64,000 nucleotides of DNA, taken from assembly GCA_002937455.1 (NCBI GenBank), contig PTJZ01000007.1:62001-126000 (forward strand), in the 5' to 3' direction. Below, piece by piece: positions 1-9,498 of the stretch. Position 1 is the first letter of the stretch; each line of letters starts with the position of its first letter. The position numbers and the translations under genes are program-made. Under the pieces are notes generated by a model. That model was given only the letters and a program-made list of their open reading frames with translations, made no database searches and was not told the origin of the DNA. This DNA is from Alphaproteobacteria bacterium MarineAlpha11_Bin1 (lineage in GTDB: Bacteria > Pseudomonadota > Alphaproteobacteria > MPNO01 > UBA830).

Positions 1-6
1 CAGGGC

Positions 7-12
7 TATAAT
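7..12 (+). promoter_or_regulatory. Possible -10 box of the first gene
   Basis: A perfect TATAAT lies 32 bases before the preferred ATG at 44. Any -35 element falls outside the window, so this is only half a promoter. Confidence 0.3.
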
Positions 13-43
13 ACCGTTGAGACTTTCTATGCGGAACAACCCA

Positions 44-1678
44 ATGACCGAAACACCCATCGTGATCGTCGGAGGCGGGCCTGTCGGCTTAAATCTTGCC
101 TTGGACTTGGCCTGGCGACAGGTGCCCTGCATGTTAGTTAATCAGGGGAAAACGACAGCAGATCATCCACAGGGTAACACCAATAATGCGCGAACAATGG
201 AAATCTACCGACGGCTTGGTATCGCCGATAGAATTCGGGACGTGGGGCTGCCGATAGATCATTGCGGCGACGCGATTTTCGTCACGCGGATAAATGCTCA
301 TGAAATTGGACGTATCAAAATACCCAGCGTCCGAGATCGTCTGAAACCGGGGTCCATCGATCTGGAACTTGGCCCCGAGCCTCTGCAACGTGCCTCTCAG
401 ATGTTCGTAGAAAGGGTACTGAAAGAAGAGCTTGATACCAAGGCTACCGTGGATATGCGGTTTGGCTGGAAAATGATTTCGTTCGAACCTTCAGACGAGG
501 CGGTTATTGTCGAAATCCAGAATATTGATACTGGCAAAATTGAGACCGTCTCCTGCGGATATCTGGTGGGTTGCGACGGCGGTCGCAGCACAGTCCGACG
601 CAGCCTCGGTATTGAATACGTCGGTAAGTCAGGCGAAGAAGTCGATTTCATGATGGGCCAGATGCTGTCGGTCTATTTTCACGCTCCCGCACTTTACGAC
701 GTAATGAAGACCGATGCGCCATGGCAATTTCATTCAATGAATCCCCAAGGCCGAGCCTCAATTGTTGCGTTGGACGGGAAAGGACATTTTCTTACCTGGG
801 CTAAGCTGGAACCGGGACAAGACGCCTATTCGATAGATCCTCGCCCCTATATCTGGCGCGTGGTCGGGGAAGAAATACCGGTAAATATACTTTCGTCTAA
901 ACCGTGGCAGGCAGGTTTGTCATTGGTTGCCAATGAATATCAGCGGGGTCGTGTGATCCTAGCAGGCGATTCTGTGCATCTGTTCACACCCACCGGCGGG
1001 TTCGGAATGAATACTGGCGTCGGCGATGCCGAAAATCTTGGCTGGAAGCTGGAAGCATGGAATAGCGGCTGGGCGGGTGATCGTCTGATCGGTACCTACG
1101 AGTGCGAGCGCCGCCCGGTAGCTATCCGCAACCTCGCTCAGTCCTATGCATTGGCGCAAGATAAGTCTGCACTTTCGGTTCCTCCCGCAATTGAGGACGA
1201 AACACCCGAAGGTGAGGCGTTAAGGGCAGATCTCGGTATTCGCACCGAAAAGACCCTGGCGGAAGAGTACTATTGTATGGGTATCCAACTCGGCGCGCGA
1301 TATGACGGTTCCCCTTTAATATGTGCCGAGCATGGTGATGTTCCGGTAAGCGATCCCTTCACTTATATTCCAACTGCGTGGCCTGGGGGTCGCGCACCAC
1401 ATTGTTGGCTGGCAGACGGCACAGCGCTGTTCGACCATTTCGGCAAGGGGTTCACCCTACTTCGCCTCGGGAGTTCCATAGCTGATACATCGGCTCTAGA
1501 GCGGGTAGCTGAAGAAAAAGGCGTGCCGCTAAGCATTTTCTCGGTCGACAACCCACAGATCCGCGCCCTGTATGAAGCAGATCTGGCGCTTATACGGCCG
1601 GACCAATACGTGGCATGGCGCGGAGAGGCAGTGCCGGATAACCCGTCGGCTTTGATTGATTGTGTGAGGGGTGCCTGA
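44..1678 (+). CDS. FAD-dependent aromatic monooxygenase (PheA/TfdB/MhpA type)
   Basis: Class A flavoprotein hydroxylase of about 544 residues, the usual family length. The N-terminal dinucleotide-binding motif reads VIVGGGPVGLNLALDLA. A DG motif (YLVGCDGGRSTVRRSLG) sits near residue 190 and the GD motif RVILAGDSVHLFTPTGGFGMN near residue 310. A C-terminal thioredoxin-like domain is expected for this group. Members hydroxylate phenols or hydroxyphenyl acids with NAD(P)H and O2. An upstream in-frame ATG at 17 would add nine residues; the ATG at 44 fits better because VIVGGG then starts near residue 6. It stands 137 bases before the fumarate-reductase-like pair on the same strand. The true substrate cannot be inferred. 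Confidence 0.85.
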   Translation: MTETPIVIVGGGPVGLNLALDLAWRQVPCMLVNQGKTTADHPQGNTNNARTMEIYRRLGIADRIRDVGLPIDHCGDAIFVTRINAHEIGRIKIPSVRDRLKPGSIDLELGPEPLQRASQMFVERVLKEELDTKATVDMRFGWKMISFEPSDEAVIVEIQNIDTGKIETVSCGYLVGCDGGRSTVRRSLGIEYVGKSGEEVDFMMGQMLSVYFHAPALYDVMKTDAPWQFHSMNPQGRASIVALDGKGHFLTWAKLEPGQDAYSIDPRPYIWRVVGEEIPVNILSSKPWQAGLSLVANEYQRGRVILAGDSVHLFTPTGGFGMNTGVGDAENLGWKLEAWNSGWAGDRLIGTYECERRPVAIRNLAQSYALAQDKSALSVPPAIEDETPEGEALRADLGIRTEKTLAEEYYCMGIQLGARYDGSPLICAEHGDVPVSDPFTYIPTAWPGGRAPHCWLADGTALFDHFGKGFTLLRLGSSIADTSALERVAEEKGVPLSIFSVDNPQIRALYEADLALIRPDQYVAWRGEAVPDNPSALIDCVRGA

Positions 1679-1815
1679 CCCTCGGCGCACCGTTTGTTAC
1701 TCATTTCCCGATTTGATTATCTCAACCTTTTTCTTATACCCTTCCATCTCCGGACCAGCCCTGTATTCTAACAGTACTTTGGGTAACATCGAATTTAGAT
1801 GAGGGACTATAGGCG

Positions 1816-3777
1816 ATGCCCATAGAAGTAGATTGGTGCAAATACGACGTTGTTGTCGTAGGGTCCGGCGGCGCGGGCAGCCACGCGGCACAGGCCGCTG
1901 CGGCTAATGGTGCGCGTGTACTGGTGGTTTCTAAAGATCCTATCGGATGTTCGGATACCAAGATTTCCGAGGGTATCGCGACAGTTCGAGAATCTGGGTC
2001 AGACGATGATTCGGAGGAAACGCTGTCGGAGAATCTAAAAATAGCGGGTGGCGATCTGCCGGTTAATGCGATTACGAACGCATTCGCTGCTGATAGCAAG
2101 GGCGCATATGATACCTACAGAGTACAGGGATTGCGTCCAGACATTAATACTTCCCGCAATACGCCCAAACCCTTGCCGCTTCCAATGGGTGGCCATACTC
2201 GGCGGCGTTCCGTCGGTCACCGTAACAGCGGTATCGCATTCGGCCATGCAAACTGGAATGCCGTTGTCCAAGGGGACCGCATCGATTACATCGAAGATAG
2301 CTGGTTTCTTGATCTTGTGACGGATGACGGAGAAGGCGGCGCACCCAGATCTGTGGTCGGTGGAATCATTTATCACGCTGCACTTGGTAAGTTGATCGCC
2401 GTTAAAACATCTTCCGTAATAATTGCCTCAGGAGGTTTATCGACCCTTTATTTTCCAAAAACCGACACAATGCGCGGTAATACGGGTGATTCCTATGCAA
2501 TAGCTGTGCGTGCTGGTGCCGATCTAGTTGATATGGAGCAGGTTCAGTTTCTACCGTTCTGCCTGGCGTCGCCTCCTTCTTTCGAGGGCCTTTTGGTCGG
2601 TGAGCCTGTGACGGCGAGTTATCTCGGAGTCCTGCGCGATAAATATGGCAAAGTCATTTTGGACAGTGTTTTTTTGCGGACTCGAGCGGAGTGCTCATCG
2701 GCGATTATGCGAGCGGTCGAAGATGGCCGCGGAAGCCCCAATGGCGGAGCTTATCTGGATATGACGGCGAATAAACGACCACCGCGATCGGGTCCCTATT
2801 TCATGCGATTTGTCGAATCCGCATTACCGTCGGCTTACAAGGTTGCGCGGCAGGCGATGAGTAAGGCAGCCGGCAACTGTGAAGTACCCTGGGAGGTACG
2901 CCCTAGTGCCCACTATATGATGGGAGGTATTCGTGCCAACGAACACGGTGCTTCGGTTTCCGGGGCGGGTGATGGATTTGCTGATAGTGGCGTCGCTGGG
3001 TTGTTTACGGCAGGCCAGGCAATGGGCGGTGTCTTCGGCGCTAATCGTTTAGGTTCCACTTCGTTGACCGAAGGAGCGGTGTTTGGCCGGCGAGCCGGAG
3101 AAGCTGCAGCAAACCGTGCGAGAAAAACCGCCTCGCTACAAAGCCAAAACGATGCGTTTTCTTCGCTAATTGAAAGTTTTCGAAAAAGGTTTGGACAAAA
3201 GGGGGGCTGTGCAGCTGCTACCCTCAAGCTCGAACTTCAGAGAGCAGCCTGGATTAATATAGGGCCAATTCGGACCGCTGATCGGATAAATGAAATGGAA
3301 CGCGTTCTTTCCGATCTTGAGGTGAAACTCGAGGATGTAGCTATTCCGGAATACACGGAGTGGAACCAAGCCTTTATCGAGTTTGAAGAATTACGCAATT
3401 TGATCTTTTGTGCGCGGGGTATTTCTCTTGCAGCCCGGGAACGGGATGGCAGCTTGGGAGGACATGTGCGGTTGGATCGTAAACAGATTTCGTCTTTTTC
3501 TCACCCGTATTCCACAGTTGTGTCGAAAAATCCGGAGGGAAGTTGGCAGGTGCGACGCGTTGACCGGGATCGAACGCCACTGCGACAGATTATAGCTTTC
3601 AAGTACCACGATGCGAAACGCAAGGCTGGGGTCAAGTGGCTACGTATTCTTCCTGCCGGTATGCAGGACCGGGCGTTGGAAAAGAAATATCTTGCCGTTA
3701 TGGGCGCCGACGGGGCGACAAAAGAAGTGATGCCCGGTGGTAGAGCCGCCGCCGTCGGAGAGGGAACGGAGGCATGA
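1816..3777 (+). CDS. Fumarate reductase/succinate dehydrogenase-like flavoprotein subunit
   Basis: 653-residue FAD protein of the SdhA/FrdA/L-aspartate oxidase superfamily. An FAD-binding GSGGAGSHAAQAAA motif begins near residue 16, and the substrate-site motif HYMMGGIR lies near residue 370, followed by a GLFTAGQAMGG segment and the FAD-proximal GANRLGSTSL. The His that carries covalent FAD in true SdhA is not present in the usual context, so FAD is probably non-covalent. A good GAGGG ribosome site precedes the ATG. The stop overlaps the start of the iron-sulfur gene (ATGA), so the two are translationally coupled. No membrane anchor gene follows, which points to a soluble two-subunit oxidoreductase rather than complex II. 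Confidence 0.85.
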   Translation: MPIEVDWCKYDVVVVGSGGAGSHAAQAAAANGARVLVVSKDPIGCSDTKISEGIATVRESGSDDDSEETLSENLKIAGGDLPVNAITNAFAADSKGAYDTYRVQGLRPDINTSRNTPKPLPLPMGGHTRRRSVGHRNSGIAFGHANWNAVVQGDRIDYIEDSWFLDLVTDDGEGGAPRSVVGGIIYHAALGKLIAVKTSSVIIASGGLSTLYFPKTDTMRGNTGDSYAIAVRAGADLVDMEQVQFLPFCLASPPSFEGLLVGEPVTASYLGVLRDKYGKVILDSVFLRTRAECSSAIMRAVEDGRGSPNGGAYLDMTANKRPPRSGPYFMRFVESALPSAYKVARQAMSKAAGNCEVPWEVRPSAHYMMGGIRANEHGASVSGAGDGFADSGVAGLFTAGQAMGGVFGANRLGSTSLTEGAVFGRRAGEAAANRARKTASLQSQNDAFSSLIESFRKRFGQKGGCAAATLKLELQRAAWINIGPIRTADRINEMERVLSDLEVKLEDVAIPEYTEWNQAFIEFEELRNLIFCARGISLAARERDGSLGGHVRLDRKQISSFSHPYSTVVSKNPEGSWQVRRVDRDRTPLRQIIAFKYHDAKRKAGVKWLRILPAGMQDRALEKKYLAVMGADGATKEVMPGGRAAAVGEGTEA

Positions 3778-4505
3778 GGGTCGATATTGTAACCCGTCGC
3801 GATGGAGAGGAGGTCGTTGTCGAGTACGATTACGCTCCGCGCGAGGAAGACGAAAGACCCATGGTTCTGGATGTTCTGCTACAGGCGCAGGCTACAGAAA
3901 TGCCTGACCTTGCCTTCAGGTACGGGTGCCGCGCCCGGAATTGCGGTGTCTGTACAGTCGATATCAATGATCGTCCGCGGATCGCCTGTCGCGCTCGTAT
4001 CAAGGAAGGTGATCGGGTAAGCCCAATGGCGTCCCTTCCCGCATTGAGCGATCTAGTGGTACGCCGCGACGGGGTCGCGAGACAAATGCGCGGCCGCTTA
4101 GCGACGGTAAGGCAGGGTAACGATCTCAACGTTAATGCACCCACAGATTATCACGCCCTGACGGGTTGTATCGAATGTTATGCTTGCTTGCATGAATGCC
4201 CGATGCACGCGCGCAATTTTGGCGGCGGGCTACCTGCTAATCAATCTGTCGAGGAGCAGCCTGACCCAGGGGCGGGATATCCTTTCGGAAATCCCTTCAC
4301 TTTGCTAAAGCTTCAGCGTATTCGTCTCGACCCCCTTACGTCGGAAGCTGGAAAAACTCGAGCCCTAGAAAACGCCATTGATCTGGGGCTTGACGCCTGC
4401 GTCGGCTGCAAGGGTTGCAAATGCGGCGTAGGTATCGACCTAATGGGTATAGTCGTAAGGCCGTTGCTGGAGACAGGCCGGGACCAAATATGTCGAAAAG
4501 ACTAG
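3774..4505 (+). CDS. Fumarate reductase-like iron-sulfur subunit
   Basis: 243 residues resembling SdhB/FrdB. The N-terminal plant-type [2Fe-2S] motif is CRARNCGVC plus a later Cys (IAC) near residues 50-70. A [4Fe-4S] motif CIECYACLHECP lies near residue 137. The last cluster motif is unusual: CVGCKGCKC followed by GVGID, with C-x2-C-x2-C-x-C and no CP signature, where SdhB normally has a 3Fe-4S motif ending in CP. Its ATG overlaps the flavoprotein stop by four bases. No heme or membrane subunit follows. It probably passes electrons between the flavoprotein and an unknown partner, perhaps one of the oxygenases nearby (inference). Confidence 0.82.
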   Translation: MRVDIVTRRDGEEVVVEYDYAPREEDERPMVLDVLLQAQATEMPDLAFRYGCRARNCGVCTVDINDRPRIACRARIKEGDRVSPMASLPALSDLVVRRDGVARQMRGRLATVRQGNDLNVNAPTDYHALTGCIECYACLHECPMHARNFGGGLPANQSVEEQPDPGAGYPFGNPFTLLKLQRIRLDPLTSEAGKTRALENAIDLGLDACVGCKGCKCGVGIDLMGIVVRPLLETGRDQICRKD

Positions 4506-4726
4506 GTCAGTAGTCTAATCACCATCGCCAGCGATTGCCCGACGATCTGTTATTTCATCAAAAATGATCGGCCTCCTAAGGCTATGACTATGAGTAATTA
4601 GGGCGTTCAGGTGATTTTAATTTTGAAATTCCACGATCGACCAGACTCGAAGTTGCGTCGGGAGGCGGTTGGCAGCGTTCGAGGGCTCTATTACTTAATT
4701 ATCACTGGATTTCACGTTTTTTACTG

Positions 4727-5818
4727 CTATTGACCGATCGCGGCGTTTACAGCGGGCATAACCTTTTCAGCCATTAGTTCCATTGATCTTTTCCCTAACT
4801 TTTTGTCTTCCCAGTCCTTGCCCGCGTATAGAAGTGTACCGAAATCACCTGTTACTTCCCGAAAAGCGAGAATCTGGTCAACGACGCTATTCACATCGCC
4901 GGCTATGACTATATTGTCCAAAATGTAATCAAGACTTAGGTCCTTATCAGGGAAATTTCGTTTTGGCTTAAAAACGGCGTGTCGATTCCCCTTTTTGAGT
5001 TTGGTGTATAGTTGCTTGTAATAGAAGCGATAGGGGCTTCGCAGGTTGTTTCTGCCATAATCAAGCGCTGTATTATGGTCATCGTGTACGAAAATTGATC
5101 GTGCAACTCGCCAGTCTTGGGAATCGGCTTCGCGGCCCACGTCTTTGCAACCCTGCTGGTAGTTATTCCAATGGGTTTTTACCCATTTTTCGAGAAGGAA
5201 ATTTGCAGAAATAGGCAGAAAACCTTTCTTACCCATTTTAATCACTCCTTTTGAAAAGGGTGCCACCACAGTACAGACGATCGGGGGATGCGGTTTTTGG
5301 TAGGGTTTGGCGATGGGACCTAACCCAATTTCCGGCATTATTGTATTCTGTGTCGAAATCGTCCAATGCTTGCCCCTGAGGTTGTAGGGTGGGTCGCCTT
5401 TCCAAATATTAAGAATGTGGGTGATCGACTCGGCAAACATCTCGTTACGGTCCATGCCCCGAATATCAAGCGCCTCCGCATCCGACTCTAGGGCACCCGG
5501 ACTTATCCCGAAGATGAACCGGCCTTTGAGCATGTGATCCATCATGGCTGCCTGCGCCGCAACTAGCACGGGATGAGTATGCGAGAGATTCGTCGTACCT
5601 GTACCCAGCTTGATCTGTTTTGTGTCGGTGATCAGGCTAGCTAAGAATAGCATTGAATTAGTTATGCTTTCTGAAGCGTCGGTCAGGTGCTCGCCCACGT
5701 AAGCCTCGGAGTAGCCCATCCTATCTGCTAGAATGATGGCTTCTCGGTCTTCTTGTAGACATTCCGTATAATTTCGGTCCAGTCGATGTACCGGCATGGT
5801 AAAGAACCCGATTTTCAC
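4727..5818 (-). CDS. LLM-class (luciferase-like) flavin-dependent monooxygenase
   Basis: 363-residue bacterial-luciferase-like protein, similar in layout to limonene 1,2-monooxygenase-type proteins. The N-terminus reads MKIGFFTMPVHR, then GYSEAYVGEH near residue 35 and LGTGTTNLSHTHPVLVAAQ near residue 73. The C-terminus carries the family pattern RSMELMAEKVMPAV. It starts at a GTG preceded by AGGAG at good spacing. It is the last gene of a minus-strand run with the regulator, kinase and photolyase genes, 50 bases after the photolyase. Such enzymes use FMNH2 or F420 supplied by a partner reductase, none of which is encoded here. Confidence 0.85.
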   Translation of the reverse strand: MKIGFFTMPVHRLDRNYTECLQEDREAIILADRMGYSEAYVGEHLTDASESITNSMLFLASLITDTKQIKLGTGTTNLSHTHPVLVAAQAAMMDHMLKGRFIFGISPGALESDAEALDIRGMDRNEMFAESITHILNIWKGDPPYNLRGKHWTISTQNTIMPEIGLGPIAKPYQKPHPPIVCTVVAPFSKGVIKMGKKGFLPISANFLLEKWVKTHWNNYQQGCKDVGREADSQDWRVARSIFVHDDHNTALDYGRNNLRSPYRFYYKQLYTKLKKGNRHAVFKPKRNFPDKDLSLDYILDNIVIAGDVNSVVDQILAFREVTGDFGTLLYAGKDWEDKKLGKRSMELMAEKVMPAVNAAIGQ

Positions 5819-5868
5819 GATGCTACTCCTGGATGCGCGCGAGGTTTTCTATCCAACAGAATTTATAA

Positions 5869-7308
5869 TTAATCACGCTGAACATAGTTCTTTTCTGAGG
5901 CCACCAGGCGGTCAACAAAACTAGTGTACGCAGCCATATCAAATTTTCGATTCAGACCTCTAGCATTCATGTAGCGAATCTTTCCGAACACTGGTCGTTC
6001 TGTCCAGGCACGGTCATGCAGGCCATAGCACCATGCAACGTTGGCATATGAATTGGGGTCGCGCCCGTCTAAAAAATATTTGTTATTCAAATTAAGAGTT
6101 GTTTCAAAAGCTTGTTGCGGCGTCGGTGACCATTCAAGGATTTTCTTGGCCCAATACATGCGCATGTAATTTTGCATGAAACCTGTATGAATCATCTCGC
6201 GCATAGCATCATTCCAGTGCGGATCATGCGTTTCGCAGGCTTCGAGTTCGACAATGGAATATAAATATTCCCGTTTGTCGCCAGCGTGTTCCTCTAACGT
6301 TTTTCTCGCCCAGACCGGCAGGGAACCATATATTCCGAAATTTGGTTGGAACGTGACGTAATTAATGGCGAGTTCGCGTCGTATGATGAGTTCCTCTATG
6401 AACGAATCTCGGTCGCCGGGTGTCCCTATTTCAGTGCCGCGTACCGCAAGCCCAAGTTGCACCGGCGAGATGTGCCCGAAATGTAGGTACGGGCTAAGAA
6501 ACGAAGTCTGCGCTGCCGAGGGCTCATTGCGCCCTTCAGCATAGTCTTCGAGAATATTATTCAAAAAATGATTAAGTCTTTTATGAGCTTCGTTCTCCCC
6601 CCCTTTAAACCGCTTCACGGGGGCGACTGACCAATCTATATCAAGAGCTGATAGCGTAGCATCAGGATTGAAAATATCGAAATCACTTCCCAAAGATATA
6701 TTATCTGCCGAAATTTTCGGTTGAGTTTCCTCCAGCGGCAAAAGATATTGGTCTAAAACACGGTGGATTTTCGGCCGAATAGTTCTCGCGGCGTATTCCG
6801 ATTTGTCTGAAGTTACGTCGACAGGCACGACGACTTCCGTTTCAACCTGAATTACAGAGCAGCCGGCTTCCTGCGCAAGTCTATTCCGCCAACCTATCTG
6901 CAGTGGTAAATAGCTACGATCACAGAAAACGACGGTAGCATCTTGGGAAATATCCAATGCGACATCAACCGGCTGTCCGTGCCGGACAATGAAAACAACG
7001 CCGCGAGCGGCGAGGTTTTTTGCCACATCCGCGAGGCCGTCCAGCATGAAGGCATAATGTCGAGCGTTAGATTCCGGATAACAATCTGTAAGGGCGAAAC
7101 AAACAAGTATAGGCAACCCATTTTCGTTAGCAGTCTGAATTGCTAACTCTAACGCGGGGTTTCCCCTACTCCGTTGTGCCTCCTGCATCCAGTACAAAAC
7201 AAATGACCCAGCAGCACGGGATCGAAGGGTGTTCAACTTTTTTATTCGAGTACTTTGAACCACCACCCACCTCGTAAAGATTATGTATGTGTCTGAGCAT
7301 CGGATCAC
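5869..7308 (-). CDS. phr: Class II CPD deoxyribodipyrimidine photolyase
   Basis: About 465-479 residues. The class II signature is clear near the C-terminus: WCYGLHDRAWTERPVFGKIR, then YMNARGLNRKFD. The N-terminal antenna-domain pattern VLYWMQEAQRSRGNPALE is also typical. The enzyme repairs UV-induced cyclobutane dimers with FAD and blue light. The longest frame starts at a GTG at 7308, only six bases after the kinase stop; an alternative GTG near 7266 has a GAGG just upstream and would trim 14 residues. Placement directly after a two-component system suggests co-transcription. Confidence 0.93.
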   Translation of the reverse strand: MIRCSDTYIIFTRWVVVQSTRIKKLNTLRSRAAGSFVLYWMQEAQRSRGNPALELAIQTANENGLPILVCFALTDCYPESNARHYAFMLDGLADVAKNLAARGVVFIVRHGQPVDVALDISQDATVVFCDRSYLPLQIGWRNRLAQEAGCSVIQVETEVVVPVDVTSDKSEYAARTIRPKIHRVLDQYLLPLEETQPKISADNISLGSDFDIFNPDATLSALDIDWSVAPVKRFKGGENEAHKRLNHFLNNILEDYAEGRNEPSAAQTSFLSPYLHFGHISPVQLGLAVRGTEIGTPGDRDSFIEELIIRRELAINYVTFQPNFGIYGSLPVWARKTLEEHAGDKREYLYSIVELEACETHDPHWNDAMREMIHTGFMQNYMRMYWAKKILEWSPTPQQAFETTLNLNNKYFLDGRDPNSYANVAWCYGLHDRAWTERPVFGKIRYMNARGLNRKFDMAAYTSFVDRLVASEKNYVQRD

Positions 7309-7314
7309 AGATTT

Positions 7315-8670
7315 CTATTGAAGGCAAAATATCACTCTGAGGCCCGGGTGATTATCTTCGAGATATACAGATCCTTCGTGCAAATGTGCGACCGCTTCGA
7401 CCAAGCTGAGACCGAGACCAGTGCCTGGCGTCGATCTTGCCGTTTCCAATCGATAGAATCGGTTAAAAACATCTTTGTGCGCGTTATATGGGATCCCGGG
7501 CCCGGTATCCGATACCGATATTGTTCTGTCCGCTGCATGGACCGTAATCGCGCTCTCTGGTGATGAGTACTTAATCGCGTTATCGGCGAGATTCGCGATA
7601 GCTTGGAACAGTAGATCGCGATCCCCAAACACCTCAGCGGCGGCATCGCAACGCATGTTAAATATTTGGCTTTTTTCTGCCGCAACTGGTTCGTAGAGGT
7701 CGGCGACATCGGTTACCAGTTCCTTCAGATCGACCTTCGCGAAGTTTTCGCGCCGGCCCCCGGCTTCAATTTGGGATATACGTAAAAGCGCGTTAAAAAT
7801 GGACAGGAGGCTATCAGCCTCCTCAATAGCTTTCTCTATGCGGGCTGTCTGACTCGTATCATTCAAACCTGAATCTTTTATTCCTTCGAGGGTCTGGCGC
7901 AAGCGCGTTAGCGGGGTGCGAAGATCATGTGCGATGTTGTCTGAAACGTGCCGAAGACCTTCCATTAAAGACTGATTGCGATCAAGCATTTCGTTAAGCT
8001 GGGCTGAAAGGCGGTCAAACTCATCGTCAGTGCCACGTGTCGGTATGCGGCGATCCAGTGCGCCTTGAGAAATTTCCCGACTAGTCTGGTTTATGGACTC
8101 TATCCTGCGGGCAGTAGTGCGGCTCATCGCGATACCTCCGGCCAGTGCCAGTGCGATTGTGATAGCTATACCCCAAATGATGGTATTGATTACCAGATCA
8201 CGGGTACGTACCAGCACGTGGACTTCGCGTCCGACCAGAAGGTTGAGGCCACCCTGTAAAACGAAAGAGCGTGCACGGGCGAGAGACAACTCCCCGTGCG
8301 AAGAATCTCTATCTTGGAGTTCGAATTCAATCCAGCCGCGGGAATCGGGAGTAGCTGTTGGCCAATTGCTGAGATTTCCGACCATCCTTCGTCTTAGCCG
8401 ATCGGTCAGCAGGTATACCGTTCTTCCGCCTTGGTCTTTTCGGACACGTTCGGAAATAATTGCCGCGACGCCCGGAGTACCAAGTCGTTCATATTGTTCT
8501 GCTAGGCCCTTGATATCGGCGTTTATCGTTTCGTCAACCTGCTCCGAGAGCGTGCCAGCGATCGCCCAGTAAAGAAAACCCAGTAAAATTGCCGCCGAAC
8601 CACCAAACAGTATTATATAGATCAGCATTAAGCGAAACGATGCACTTCGGAGAAGCAGTGGCAGGTTCAT
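7315..8670 (-). CDS. Two-component sensor histidine kinase
   Basis: 451 residues. Transmembrane helix 1 spans about residues 13-37, a periplasmic sensor region about 38-157, transmembrane helix 2 about 158-182, followed by HAMP. The HisKA phosphoacceptor is H248 in NIAHDLRTPLTRLRQ. The ATPase domain has an N box (ANLADNAIKYS), G1 box (VSDTGPGIP) and G2 box (TGLGLSLVEA). The architecture is like the QseC/TctE group. Its start overlaps the response-regulator stop by four bases. The periplasmic domain shows no recognisable ligand motif, so the signal is unknown. Confidence 0.92.
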   Translation of the reverse strand: MNLPLLLRSASFRLMLIYIILFGGSAAILLGFLYWAIAGTLSEQVDETINADIKGLAEQYERLGTPGVAAIISERVRKDQGGRTVYLLTDRLRRRMVGNLSNWPTATPDSRGWIEFELQDRDSSHGELSLARARSFVLQGGLNLLVGREVHVLVRTRDLVINTIIWGIAITIALALAGGIAMSRTTARRIESINQTSREISQGALDRRIPTRGTDDEFDRLSAQLNEMLDRNQSLMEGLRHVSDNIAHDLRTPLTRLRQTLEGIKDSGLNDTSQTARIEKAIEEADSLLSIFNALLRISQIEAGGRRENFAKVDLKELVTDVADLYEPVAAEKSQIFNMRCDAAAEVFGDRDLLFQAIANLADNAIKYSSPESAITVHAADRTISVSDTGPGIPYNAHKDVFNRFYRLETARSTPGTGLGLSLVEAVAHLHEGSVYLEDNHPGLRVIFCLQ

Positions 8671-9353
8671 GGTTGTGAAGTACGGAGAGTATAGCCGGCG
8701 CCGCGGACAGTATGAATTAATTGCGTTTCAAATTCTTTATCGATCTTCTGTCGTAATCGGCTGATATGTACATCGATTACATTAGTCTGTGGATCAAAGT
8801 AATAATCCCAGACATGTTCGAGTAGCATGGTTCTCGTGACTACATTTCCGGAATTACGCATCAAGTATTCCAGTAGCCGGAATTCTCGGGGTTGCAAGGT
8901 AATTTCCTTGCCATCTCGTTTGACGGAGCGGGCCAAAAGATCCATTTCTAAGTCGCCTAACGCTAGCCGGGGATCTGTTCCGTGACTGGTATTCGCCACA
9001 CGGCGGGTCAGTGCTTCTAAACGAGCAATCAATTCTGATGCCGCGAACGGCTTTGTTAAGTAATCGTCGCCACCTGCTTTTAGGCCCTTTACTCGGTCGC
9101 TAACCTCACCCAAAGCGCTGAGCAAAAGTGCGGGTGTAAAGTCGTCAGACGCGCGCAGGGTGCGGATAATAGATAATCCGTCAGGTGCTGGTAACATTCG
9201 GTCAACGACCAAAACATCGAAATCCTCGGTCGTAGCAAGGAAGAGGCCCTGCTTTCCCGTAACAGCAAGGGTCGCATTATGGCCGGCTTCCTCCAGTGCT
9301 TTGATGATGTATGACGCTACGTCCTCATCATCCTCTATTACGAGTATACGCAT
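8667..9353 (-). CDS. OmpR/PhoB-family response regulator
   Basis: 228 residues: a receiver domain with acidic residues DD near 8-9, the phosphoacceptor D51 (VLVVDRMLP) and K near 101 (DYLTKPF), then a winged-helix C-terminal domain (LQPREFRLLEYL, NVIDVHISRLRQKID, HTVRGAGYTLR). It is the first gene of the minus-strand operon regulator-kinase-photolyase-LLM and overlaps the kinase gene by four bases, which indicates coupled translation. Its targets are not known; the co-directional photolyase is an obvious candidate. Confidence 0.93.
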   Translation of the reverse strand: MRILVIEDDEDVASYIIKALEEAGHNATLAVTGKQGLFLATTEDFDVLVVDRMLPAPDGLSIIRTLRASDDFTPALLLSALGEVSDRVKGLKAGGDDYLTKPFAASELIARLEALTRRVANTSHGTDPRLALGDLEMDLLARSVKRDGKEITLQPREFRLLEYLMRNSGNVVTRTMLLEHVWDYYFDPQTNVIDVHISRLRQKIDKEFETQLIHTVRGAGYTLRTSQP

Positions 9354-9430
9354 TTTGGGAACCTCTATTTTTCTATCAAATATGTATGGGTGCCTGCCGG
9401 TTCAGCGCAAATTAATCTTTCGTAATATTG

Positions 9431-9466
9431 AAGGACGGGGTCTGTGATAAGTGCAGACCCTTCCTT
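9431..9466. promoter_or_regulatory. Imperfect long hairpin upstream of the response regulator
   Basis: GGGTCTG (9438-9444) pairs perfectly with CAGACCC (9454-9460) around a nine-base loop, and outer arms AAGGA (9431-9435) and TCCTT (9462-9466) extend the stem. It lies between the regulator start (9353) and the rightward gene at 9499. No T run follows on either strand, so it could be an operator or leader structure as easily as a terminator. Confidence 0.4.
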
Positions 9467-9498
9467 ACTCAAAACAGAATGTCTAATATGAAATAGGA

